Assembly: GCA_035278025.1 (NCBI GenBank)
Contig: DATEJK010000193.1
Coordinates: forward strand, 14,478 to 78,477
DNA: 64,000 bases
Direction: 5' to 3'
From: JAICWP01 sp035278025
GTDB lineage: Bacteria > Acidobacteriota > Terriglobia > Terriglobales > Acidobacteriaceae
Under the pieces are notes generated by a model that had not been told where the DNA came from, did not search any database, and saw only the letters and a list, made by a program, of their open reading frames with translations. Each line of letters opens with the position of its first letter. Positions within the stretch are counted from its first letter, which is position 1. Positions 50,891 through 58,650 of this stretch are shown one piece after another. Made by a program: the position numbers and the translations under genes.

Positions 50891-53527
50891 ATGCAGGTTG
50901 GAACCGTAGTCTCCCATTATCGTATCAGCAACAAACTCGGGCAGGGCGGCATGGGCGTGGTCTATGCCGCCCAGGACACGCGTCTGGGCCGCGAAGTGGC
51001 GCTCAAGTTTCTGCCGGAAAATAAGCGCGATGGCCAGGCGCGAGAGCGCCTGCAGCGTGAGGCGCGAGCCGCCTCCGCCCTCAACCATCCCAATATCTGC
51101 ACTATCTACGATGTAGGCGAGCACGAAGGCGAGTATTTCATCGCCATGGAACTGCTGCGCGGCGAGACGCTGCAGCAGCGGCTGTGGCGAGGGCCGCTCC
51201 CCGCGGAGATGGCCGTAGAACTTGGCATTCAGCTGAGCGACGCCCTGCAGGCGGCGCACAGCAAGGGCATCCTGCACCGCGACCTGAAGCCTTCGAATAT
51301 TTTTCTCAGCGAACGTGGACAGGCCAAGCTGCTGGATTTCGGGCTGGCGCGCAGCTTGAGCGCAACTCCGGTCATGAGGGCATCGGACCGCACCGCCAGT
51401 CTGGGCGATCCTAACCTGACCAGCCCGGGCACAGCGCTGGGCACAGTGGCGTACATGTCGCCGGAGCAGGCGCGCGGGGAGGAACTGGACCCTCGCTCGG
51501 ACCTGTTCTCGCTGGGCGCGGTGCTGTATGAAATGTTCGCTGGTCAAGCCCCGTTCAGCGGGAACAGCACCGCGCTCATTTTTGATGCGATTCTGAACCG
51601 CGACCCAGCCCCCGTTTTCCAGGTGAATTCGAAGCTGCCGCAAGAAGTGGGGCGCATTCTGGGAAAGCTTCTGGAAAAGGACCGCGAGCTGCGCTACCAG
51701 TCGGCGGCGGAACTGCGCTCGGACCTGAGGCGGCTGAAGCGGGACAGCGAGACGGGAAAAAACGCGGCAGTTTCAGCTCTGACCGTGAAGGATGGTTCGG
51801 GTCACGTGGGCTGGTGGGCCGCCGGTATTCTCTTCATCGTCGCCCTGATTGCGGCGATCTTAATTTATCGCTCCCTCAAGCCAGCCAGTCCTGCCAGCAG
51901 CCAATGGCAGCAGCTTACGTTCTTCACAGATTCGGTCGTTTATCCCGCGCTCTCGCCGGATGGACGCATGTTGGCTTTCATACGCGGCGATAGTCCCTTC
52001 CTTTCCACGGGGGACGTTTACGTAAAATTATTGCCCGATGGCGAACCGGTGCAGCTTACGCATGACGGCCGCCTAAAGCTGAGCCCGGCGTTCTCCCCTG
52101 ATGGTTCGCGCATTGCTTACGGCATCGTTGATCCCTGGGATACGTGGGAAGTGCCAGTGCTGGGGGGCCAGCCTCGCCTCATGCTGCCCAACGCCTCGTC
52201 GGTTACCTGGATCGAGAACGGCAAGCGGCTGCTTTTTTCCGAAATCAAGGAAGGGCTACACATGGGGGTGGTCACCAGTGACGAAGCCCGTGGAAATAGC
52301 CGCGAAATCTATTTTCCTCCGGGGGACCGCAGCATGGCGCATCACTCCTACCTTTCTCCGGATGGCCGTTGGGTACTGGTGGTGGAGATGGACCAACTGG
52401 GAGACTTGCTCCCCTGCCGCGTGGTGCCATTTGAGGGCGGGCAGGCAAAAGAGGTGGGGCCGCCGGGAGCAGAGTGCCTGGCGGGCGGGTGGTCACGCGA
52501 CGGCCGATGGATCTATCTCGATTCCGATAAGGGCGGAAGGTACCACATCTGGCGGCAGCGCTTTCCCGACGGTCAGCCGGAGCAAGTCACCTCCGGGCCG
52601 ACCGAGGAAGAGGGAATTGAAATGGAGCCCGACGGCACATCGCTCCTGACCGCGGTAGGCATCGAGGACTCTACAGTCTGGATACATGATCAACGTGGCG
52701 AGGACCGGCAGATTTCTTTCCAGGGTAATGCAGGCGGCCCGCAATTCTCCGCTGATGGAAAGGCACTGTACTTTCTGATGCAGGGTGGTCAAGGGCAGGG
52801 TCCGGAATTGTGGAAGACAGACCTGGGCAGCGGTGAACAAGACCGCATGCTGCCGGGCTACCCCATGCAAGAATATTCGGTCTCCCGCGACGGCAAATGG
52901 GTGGCGTTTTCCCGGCCCGACGACAAGGGGCGTTCGCATATCTGGATCGCGCCCACCAACCATCGTTCTTCGCCCCGGCAGATCACGCACGGCAGCGACG
53001 AAGATTCCCCTGCGTTCTTGCCCGACAACGATCTGATCGCTCGGATTTCGGAAGGGCCATCGAACTTTCTCTACCGCATGAAGCTCGACGGCACAGAACA
53101 AAGGAAAATTACAGCCAGCAAAGTACTTGACGTGGATACGTCATCACCGGACGGGCGCTGGGCGATAGCAGCGGCGGCTGGTTCCGACGAGGAACATGCT
53201 CCCGCGATATTGGCTTTCCCCCTCGGCTCCGGTGCTCCCGTAACCATCTGCTCCGCGTTATGCACCCTACACTGGGACGCCGCGGGAGAATTATTGTTTG
53301 CGACATTCGAAAAGGAAAAAGACCGGATCAGCTACGGGTTGCCGCTGGAAACAGGGTCTGGGCTTCCCGCCTTGCCTGCCGGGGGGCTAAGCGGCGGCGC
53401 CATGGCCGAGCGAATACGAGGTGTCACAGTTGTCCACGCAGATATGGCAGCAGCGCTGAGCGGTTCCGTCTATGCCTTCGTGCGCCGGACCACCCGGCGG
53501 AACATCTACAAAATTCCCCTGCCTTAG
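50891..53527 (+). CDS. Membrane Ser/Thr protein kinase with TolB/PD40 repeats
   Basis: 878 residues. Kinase domain (about 10-275): GQGGMGVVYAAQD loop, VALKFLPE lysine, HRDLKPSNIF catalytic loop, DFGLARS and GTVAYMSPEQ. A membrane helix follows (about 307-327, WWAAGILFIVALIAAILIY). The extracytoplasmic part (about 340-875) has repeated WD40-like PD40 units, e.g. YPALSPDGRMLAFIRG and FSPDGSRIAYG, forming a beta-propeller that binds ligand or protein. It resembles the kinase at 19626, which has TPRs instead of a propeller. Nothing links the partners. It follows mutS2 by 72 bases. Confidence 0.9.
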   Translation: MQVGTVVSHYRISNKLGQGGMGVVYAAQDTRLGREVALKFLPENKRDGQARERLQREARAASALNHPNICTIYDVGEHEGEYFIAMELLRGETLQQRLWRGPLPAEMAVELGIQLSDALQAAHSKGILHRDLKPSNIFLSERGQAKLLDFGLARSLSATPVMRASDRTASLGDPNLTSPGTALGTVAYMSPEQARGEELDPRSDLFSLGAVLYEMFAGQAPFSGNSTALIFDAILNRDPAPVFQVNSKLPQEVGRILGKLLEKDRELRYQSAAELRSDLRRLKRDSETGKNAAVSALTVKDGSGHVGWWAAGILFIVALIAAILIYRSLKPASPASSQWQQLTFFTDSVVYPALSPDGRMLAFIRGDSPFLSTGDVYVKLLPDGEPVQLTHDGRLKLSPAFSPDGSRIAYGIVDPWDTWEVPVLGGQPRLMLPNASSVTWIENGKRLLFSEIKEGLHMGVVTSDEARGNSREIYFPPGDRSMAHHSYLSPDGRWVLVVEMDQLGDLLPCRVVPFEGGQAKEVGPPGAECLAGGWSRDGRWIYLDSDKGGRYHIWRQRFPDGQPEQVTSGPTEEEGIEMEPDGTSLLTAVGIEDSTVWIHDQRGEDRQISFQGNAGGPQFSADGKALYFLMQGGQGQGPELWKTDLGSGEQDRMLPGYPMQEYSVSRDGKWVAFSRPDDKGRSHIWIAPTNHRSSPRQITHGSDEDSPAFLPDNDLIARISEGPSNFLYRMKLDGTEQRKITASKVLDVDTSSPDGRWAIAAAAGSDEEHAPAILAFPLGSGAPVTICSALCTLHWDAAGELLFATFEKEKDRISYGLPLETGSGLPALPAGGLSGGAMAERIRGVTVVHADMAAALSGSVYAFVRRTTRRNIYKIPLP

Positions 53528-53578
53528 GGCGAGCGGACCCGCTTCCGGCCGCGTTGGGCCAGCGCACCCGAACCCAAC

Positions 53579-53782
53579 CTAGGGGTTGATGTTCACGGTA
53601 GAGACTTCGGGTTCGTAGCCCTCATCACGCAGCGTTTGGGTGGCGGCGGAGCGGAGCGCTTGTTGGTCGGCATCTTTGGGCAGGGAGCAGTGGCGGCGGA
53701 TGACCTCTTCGCCGCTGACAATGCGGACCAGCCAGTTGGATTGGCCGGGGTCCCAGGAAAGTTCAACACGATCAGCACGCAT
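53579..53782 (-). CDS. Small hypothetical protein
   Basis: 67 residues beginning MRADRVELSWDPGQSNWLVR from ATG 53782, with GGAGGAACCC just before it. It reads IVSGEEVIRRHCSLPKDADQ and ends VSTVNINP. A longer in-frame ORF to 53965 would include a dispersed repeat and is rejected. No family is known to me. It lies between the kinase (convergent) and the EF-G-like gene, separated from the latter by a repeat element. Confidence 0.6.
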   Translation of the reverse strand: MRADRVELSWDPGQSNWLVRIVSGEEVIRRHCSLPKDADQQALRSAATQTLRDEGYEPEVSTVNINP

Positions 53783-53799
53783 GGGTTCCTCCGCAACGC

Positions 53800-53858
53800 A
53801 AGGTCCTTCGACTCGCTCTGGCCTCGCAAGCAGGGCTTGCGCTCGCTCAGGATGACAG
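53800..53858. repeat. Dispersed element copy with internal hairpin
   Basis: Begins AAGGTCCTTCGAC and ends CGCTCAGGATGACAG like the copy at 48156. A GCAAGC-AGG-GCTTGC hairpin (53826-53840) is in the core. The minus-strand false translation contains CHPERAQ...RVEG, a peptide I associate with such elements in spurious ORFs. Confidence 0.6.
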
Positions 53859-53879
53859 TCCGGCGAAACGCGCCGCCAG

Positions 53880-55985
53880 CTACTCTTCCACCTCCACCAC
53901 TTCGCCGCGCTCGGCCTTGGCCTGGGTGATGATCTTCTCCTGCAGGGCCTGGGGAACGATGTCATAGTGCGACATTTCCATGTTGAAGCTGCCCCGACCC
54001 TGGGTCATGGAAGTCAGGTCGGCGCCGTAGGTCAGCATCTCCGCCATGGGCACCTGAGCTTTGACGATGGTTTTGCCGCCTTTGTTGTCCATGCCCTGAA
54101 TGCGGCCCCGGCGGCCGTTGAGGTCGCCCATGATGGAGCCGGCAAATTCGTCGGGCACAGTGATTTCCACCGACATGATGGGCTCCAGCAGCGTGGGCTT
54201 AGCCTGCTCCATGGCCTTCTTGAAGGCGATGCGGCCGGCCATCTTGAAGGAGAGTTCGTTGGAGTCCACATCGTGGTAGGAACCGTCGTAGAGGATCACG
54301 CGGAAATCCACCACCGGGAAGCCGGCGAGGTAGCCGCGCTGGGCAGCTTCGATGACGCCCTTCTCGACCGCGGGAATGAAGTTCCTGGGAATGGCGCCGC
54401 CGAAAATATCGTTGATAAACTCGAAGTTGCCGCCGCGGGGCAGTGGCTCCATCTTGATTTTGCAGTCGCCATATTGGCCATGGCCGCCGGTCTGTTTCTT
54501 GTGGCGGCCCTGCACGTCGGCTTTGCCGCGGATAGTCTCGCGGTAAGGCACCTTGGGCGCCTTGAGGTTAACCTCGGTGTGGTAGCGCTTCTTCAATTTT
54601 GAAACGATGACTTCAATGTGCTGCTGGCCGGTACCGGCAATGAGGAATTCCTTGGTCTGCTCGTCGCGGAAAAAGCGCAGCATGGCATCTTCTTCCATAA
54701 CCTTGTGGATGCCGTTGGAAAGCTTGTCTTCGTCGGCGCGGGTCTTGGGCTCGATCGCGAAAGTGATGGCGGGCTCGGGCAGGACAACTCTCGGATACTG
54801 AATTGGTGCGGACTTGTCGCCCAAGGTGTCGCCGGTGAGAGTGTCTTTGAGCTTGGCGACGGAACCAATATCGCCGGCGTGGAGTTCGTTGACCGGCACC
54901 GCGGTCTTGCCCTGCATCACGGAAATGTGGGCCAGCTTCTCCGAGCTGTTACGGGTAAAGTTCTGCAGGCTAGCATCGTTCTTCAACACTCCGGAGACGA
55001 CCTTGTAATAAGAAATACGGCCGGCGAAGGGATCAGAAACGGTTTTGAAGACAAATATGGAGACGGGCTCGGAATCGGCAACCTTGCGCGAGGGCGGCTC
55101 GCCGTTATTGGGAGCAGGCGTGCCCTTCACCGGCTCACGCTCGATGGGCGCAGGCGTGTAATCACCCAGGAAGTCCATCAGCTTATCGGTGCCGATATTC
55201 CCCAGGCCGGAAGCGAAGAGCACGGGAAAGATGCGATCTTCGCGGATGGCCTCGTGCAGGGCGGGGATAAGGTGCTCTTCGGGAATGGTGCCCTTGTCAA
55301 AGAACTCTTCCATCAGGGCATCGTTACCTTCCGCAATCATTTCCACCAGCTTTTCGTGGCCCTCCTGGGCAGCGGCAGCGAGATTGGCGGGGATTTCACC
55401 CTCCTTGCCCTTGCCGTTTCCACCCATGTCGTAGCTGTAGGCCTTCATGCGGACCAGATCGATGACGCCGCTGAGGTTCTTCTCACTGCCGATGGGCAGC
55501 TGCAGAGGCACGACGGTGCGGCCGAAGGCGGAGGTCAGGGATTCCAAAACGCGGGCGGCGTCAGCGCGCTCGCGGTCCATACGGCTGGCCACAATCACCC
55601 TGGGCAGGTGGAACTCGTCGGCATAATTCCACACCCGCTCCGTAACCACTTCCACGCCGGACACGCCGTCCACCACCACCAGGGCGGATTCCACAGCAGG
55701 CATGACCATCTTGGCTTCATGCACGAACATGTTGAAACCGGGCACGTCCACCAGGTTGATCTTGGTCTTGCCCCACTCGGCAAAGGCAAGCCCGGCGGAG
55801 ATGGACATCTGGCGGGCGACTTCCTCTTCGTCGTAATCGGTGACCGTGGTGCCGTCGTCCACGCGCCCCAGGCGCTGGCTGGCGCCCGCGGTGAAAAGCA
55901 TGGCGGAAACCAGGGAAGTCTTGCCTGCGTGGCCGTGGCCGACTACCGCAACGTTGCGGACATTCGCGCCTTCGTAGGTTTTCAC
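53880..55985 (-). CDS. EF-G-like GTPase (FusA2-type paralogue)
   Basis: 701 residues from a GTG at 55985 with GGAG seven bases before; the ATG at 56102 adds 39 unconserved residues. Five EF-G-like domains are present: GTPase (1-265), then domains II-V with FTRNSSEKLAHISVMQGK, GTGQQHIEVI, HKKQTGGHGQYGDC and SIMGDLNGRRGRIQGM. The GTPase motifs differ from housekeeping EF-G: P-loop GHGHAGKT (16-23), VDVPGF (79-84) where DTPGH carries the catalytic His, and SRMD (134-137) instead of NKxD. It may be a slower or specialised translational GTPase rather than the main EF-G. Confidence 0.85.
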   Translation of the reverse strand: MKTYEGANVRNVAVVGHGHAGKTSLVSAMLFTAGASQRLGRVDDGTTVTDYDEEEVARQMSISAGLAFAEWGKTKINLVDVPGFNMFVHEAKMVMPAVESALVVVDGVSGVEVVTERVWNYADEFHLPRVIVASRMDRERADAARVLESLTSAFGRTVVPLQLPIGSEKNLSGVIDLVRMKAYSYDMGGNGKGKEGEIPANLAAAAQEGHEKLVEMIAEGNDALMEEFFDKGTIPEEHLIPALHEAIREDRIFPVLFASGLGNIGTDKLMDFLGDYTPAPIEREPVKGTPAPNNGEPPSRKVADSEPVSIFVFKTVSDPFAGRISYYKVVSGVLKNDASLQNFTRNSSEKLAHISVMQGKTAVPVNELHAGDIGSVAKLKDTLTGDTLGDKSAPIQYPRVVLPEPAITFAIEPKTRADEDKLSNGIHKVMEEDAMLRFFRDEQTKEFLIAGTGQQHIEVIVSKLKKRYHTEVNLKAPKVPYRETIRGKADVQGRHKKQTGGHGQYGDCKIKMEPLPRGGNFEFINDIFGGAIPRNFIPAVEKGVIEAAQRGYLAGFPVVDFRVILYDGSYHDVDSNELSFKMAGRIAFKKAMEQAKPTLLEPIMSVEITVPDEFAGSIMGDLNGRRGRIQGMDNKGGKTIVKAQVPMAEMLTYGADLTSMTQGRGSFNMEMSHYDIVPQALQEKIITQAKAERGEVVEVEE

Positions 55986-56470
55986 GAATGACTCCTTCGG
56001 GTTATGCCAGAGCCGCCCGCCAAGGCGGAACAGGCCGTCGGTATAAAGAGGCGGGATACAGGGCGTCTGGCAGAGAGCCTGCCAAAACCTTGATGCTACC
56101 ACGGGGGGAAATGGAGGCTCAACTTGAGGCGTTCAGCGGACGTGAACGAAGCATTGGGACCTCCATCACGCGTTCCTTATGCATGTTAGGGGTGGCCGGG
56201 AGCCGCCCGCAGCCGAAATCCTGACCACAGCGAAGGACCTCCATCAGGTAATGATGCGCCCAGTCTCTCCGGAGGGCTCGGCTTGGACCCTCCGTCCTCG
56301 CTTGGGATAAACAGCCGTTATTACTTAAAACTGTAACAATGGTGTGCAGGGTTGCATCTGTATGGGAAAGGGAGGGGGGTTGCGCCTGACTCGCAGTGGC
56401 GAAGGCCCCACGCACACACTTGTGTGCGGCCAATAGCCAAGCAGCGCGAAAGGCAAATAGAATAGTCTCA
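55986..56470. other. Intergenic region between fusA-like gene and ccdA
   Basis: A 485-base stretch with no supportable gene. GGACCTCCATCA is repeated at 56157-56168 and 56235-56246. A dyad lies at 56411-56428 ahead of ccdA. The remainder is ordinary-looking sequence; short ORFs in it lack family features. Confidence 0.6.
56411..56428. promoter_or_regulatory. Palindrome upstream of ccdA
   Basis: CGCACACA-CT-TGTGTGCG is an 8-bp dyad 42 bases before the ccdA ATG. It could be an operator or an mRNA leader hairpin; no promoter elements could be firmly set. Confidence 0.4.
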
Positions 56471-57190
56471 ATGTCTTCGGTGTCGCCCATAGCGGCGTTT
56501 GCGGCAGGGGTGGTTTCGTTTCTATCGCCCTGCGTGTTACCTCTGGTGCCCGGCTACGTGTCGCTTATATCGGGAGTAGGGGTGGAAGAGCTGCGCGCCG
56601 GCGGCAAAGGGTTGATGCCCAAGGTGATGCGCAGCTCGCTGATGTTCGTCCTGGGGTTCAGCATTGTGTTCGTGGCGCTGGGCGCCGTGGCCACGGAAGT
56701 GGGCCAGCTAATGATGCAATACAAGGCGCTGCTGGCCGAAATCGCCGGCGTGGTCATCATCCTTTTTGGTCTGCACCTGACCGGTCTGCTGAAAATTCGC
56801 GCCCTGCTGGCGGACAAGCGCATGCACGACGTCAAGGGAGGAAGCAGCCCCTGGGGCGCCTTTGTGATTGGCTTTGCCTTTGCCTTTGGCTGGACGCCCT
56901 GCGTGGGGCCGATCCTGGCGGTGATCTTGGGGCTGGCGGCGGCGCAGAATTCCGTAGTCAAAGGGATTGCTTTGCTCGCCATCTACTCCATGGGGCTGGC
57001 GGTCCCGTTCCTGCTCACCTCGCTGGGAGTGGAACGCTTCCTTAAGTTCTATGGGCGCTTCCGGCGCCACCTGCACACGGTGGAGGTAGCCAGCGGGGTG
57101 CTGCTGATCGCGCTGGGGGCGCTGCTGGTGATGAACCGCTTTACGATTCTTTCCGGTTACCTGTCGTTCCTGAACCGGTTCTCATTGTGA
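56471..57190 (+). CDS. ccdA: Cytochrome c biogenesis protein CcdA (DsbD-type transmembrane electron carrier)
   Basis: 239 residues beginning MSSVSPIAAFAAGVVSFLSP. CcdA passes electrons from cytoplasmic thioredoxin to periplasmic thioredoxin-like proteins. Six or so membrane helices are present, with redox cysteines in LSPCVLPLVPGY and FGWTPCVGP. ATG 56471 is taken from family length; the in-frame frame reaches 56396. The next two genes encode a TlpA-like thioredoxin and a DsbD-alpha-like protein, an apparent reductive relay. Confidence 0.93.
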   Translation: MSSVSPIAAFAAGVVSFLSPCVLPLVPGYVSLISGVGVEELRAGGKGLMPKVMRSSLMFVLGFSIVFVALGAVATEVGQLMMQYKALLAEIAGVVIILFGLHLTGLLKIRALLADKRMHDVKGGSSPWGAFVIGFAFAFGWTPCVGPILAVILGLAAAQNSVVKGIALLAIYSMGLAVPFLLTSLGVERFLKFYGRFRRHLHTVEVASGVLLIALGALLVMNRFTILSGYLSFLNRFSL

Positions 57191-57224
57191 AAGCTAAACG
57201 GATTAGGCCAAAGGAAGTGGAAAT

Positions 57225-57899
57225 ATGTCGGATGTGACGAACGGGGACAACAAGCAGCAACCTGCAGGGCAGGCCCCGGTCGCTGGACACGGGGAGACCG
57301 CCCACGGAGGAGCACACGGTTTTCACGGGCCGCACGCGCGGCGCAACGCGGCGGTCATATTGGTGGTGGTTGTTGCCATAGCCGTCATGCTGATCGGCGG
57401 CCAGTACCTGGTGCGCAAGGGTCAGCGCTCGGGCGCGATCACCGCGGGAGGTCCCAAACCGGGTTCGGCAGCGCCGGATTTTGCCCTGCAATCGCTGGAC
57501 GGCAAGACCGTGCATCTGACCGACTTTCGCGGCAAGGCGGTGCTGCTGAATTTCTGGGCCACCTGGTGCACACCATGCCGGCTGGAGATGCCGTGGTTCG
57601 TGGAATTGCAAAAGCAGTACGGGCCGGAGGGCCTGGAGGTGCTCGGCGTCGCCATGGATGATGCCGGCAAAGATAAGATCGCACAGTTCGCCAAGGAGAT
57701 GGGTGTGAATTATCCGGTGCTGCTGGGCAAGGAGTCGGTGGGGGACGAGTACGGCGGGCTGGAGTACCTGCCTACCAGTTTCTACATTGATCGCGATGGC
57801 AAGGTAGTAGCGCGGGTGTTCGGGTTGCGCAGCCGCAGCGACATCGAGGACTGGATCAAGGAGGCGCTCAGCCGCGGCAGCAAGGTGGCGGAGAAGTAG
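57225..57899 (+). CDS. TlpA/ResA-like membrane-anchored thioredoxin
   Basis: 224 residues. A His/Gly-rich cytoplasmic N-terminus (1-40), a membrane helix (about 42-62) and a thioredoxin-fold domain (about 78-215) with active site WCTPC in LLNFWATWCTPCRLEMPWF and a cis-Pro region LEYLPTSFYID. Such proteins reduce apocytochrome c or other periplasmic disulfides. AAAGGAAG precedes ATG. It follows ccdA by 34 bases and is likely reduced by it. Confidence 0.93.
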   Translation: MSDVTNGDNKQQPAGQAPVAGHGETAHGGAHGFHGPHARRNAAVILVVVVAIAVMLIGGQYLVRKGQRSGAITAGGPKPGSAAPDFALQSLDGKTVHLTDFRGKAVLLNFWATWCTPCRLEMPWFVELQKQYGPEGLEVLGVAMDDAGKDKIAQFAKEMGVNYPVLLGKESVGDEYGGLEYLPTSFYIDRDGKVVARVFGLRSRSDIEDWIKEALSRGSKVAEK

Positions 57900-57948
57900 C
57901 GAATCCAGTACCAGTACCCAGTTCCTAGGTTTGAGGCAAAGATCACCC

Positions 57949-57993
57949 ATCAGTTTTCAGCCTTTCATGGCAGAAGGTTTGCTGAAAGCTGAT
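57949..57993 (+). other. Long intergenic hairpin between tlpA and the DsbD-alpha-like gene
   Basis: ATCAGTTTTCAGC (57949-57961) pairs with GCTGAAAGCTGAT (57981-57993), 12 of 13 matching, with a further CCTT/AAGG pair inside. There is no T-run, so it is more likely a processing or stabilising hairpin than a terminator. Confidence 0.45.
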
Positions 57994-58016
57994 AACTGAC
58001 AGCTGCGAGCTACTCA

Positions 58017-58544
58017 GTGAGAAATCTGATTACAGCGGTATTGTTCGCAACGCTGATCCCAGCGGCGGCCCTGGCGCAAACTGGCGGGCCGTCGGTGGAG
58101 ATGGCACCGGCGGCCGTCACCCCTATGTTGCGCGGCAAGCCGAGCATGGTGGAGTTGAATTTTCGCGTGAAGCAGGGCTTCCACATCAACTCCAACCATC
58201 CCAATTCTCCTTATCTGATTCCCACCATCCTCAAGCTGGACGCACCCACCGACATTGCCATCGGTAAGATGGACTACCCGGCGGGACGGGACCTGACTTT
58301 TGCTTTTGCTCCCGACGAGAAGCTGAATGTGTACAGCGGCGATTTCGCGGTGAAGGTAACGGTGCATCCCCTGCACACAGTTACACCGGGAAAATACAAC
58401 GTGCGGGGTCAGTTGCGCTACCAGGCCTGCGACGATCGCGCCTGCTATCCGCCGCGGAATCTGCCGGTACACTTCGAAGTGCAGGTCAAAAAGCCTGCGG
58501 CGGGCGCCCGCCCCAACCGGCAGAGCCCGCACGTACATAACTGA
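58017..58544 (+). CDS. DsbD N-terminal (alpha) domain-like secreted protein
   Basis: 175 residues from a GTG start with signal peptide MRNLITAVLFATLIPAAALA. The mature protein matches the immunoglobulin-like DsbD-alpha domain: VKQGFHINSNHPNSPYLIPT, TFAFAPDEKLNVYSGDFAV and RYQACDDRACYPP, in which the two Cys correspond to the DsbD active pair. DsbD-alpha takes electrons from a transmembrane module and reduces periplasmic targets. Together with ccdA and tlpA at 56471-57899 it makes a split DsbD-like system. The basic C-terminal tail is unconserved. Confidence 0.85.
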   Translation: MRNLITAVLFATLIPAAALAQTGGPSVEMAPAAVTPMLRGKPSMVELNFRVKQGFHINSNHPNSPYLIPTILKLDAPTDIAIGKMDYPAGRDLTFAFAPDEKLNVYSGDFAVKVTVHPLHTVTPGKYNVRGQLRYQACDDRACYPPRNLPVHFEVQVKKPAAGARPNRQSPHVHN

Positions 58545-58560
58545 AACCCGTTAGTTAGCA

Positions 58561-58592
58561 GTTGGTAGCCTATTCCGCGAGCAACTACCAAC
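58561..58592. other. Short inverted repeat before gatB
   Basis: GTTGGTAG (58561-58568) and CTACCAAC (58585-58592) are perfect inverted copies 16 bases apart. It lies 59 bases before the gatB start. No T-run follows. Confidence 0.35.
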
Positions 58593-58650
58593 GGCGAAGC
58601 GCGAGCTACCTCAGCTACTACCGCCTGCGCACCAGATATAATTTCCTTTC

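Noticed and set aside
53783..53965. N-terminal extension of the small gene at 53579
   Set aside because: The extension is a dispersed repeat translated by chance (CHPERAQ...RVEG) and lies upstream of a clear Shine-Dalgarno and ATG.
54618..55991. A 457-residue antisense ORF over the EF-G-like gene
   Set aside because: No family features; mirrors the codon pattern of the EF-G-like gene.
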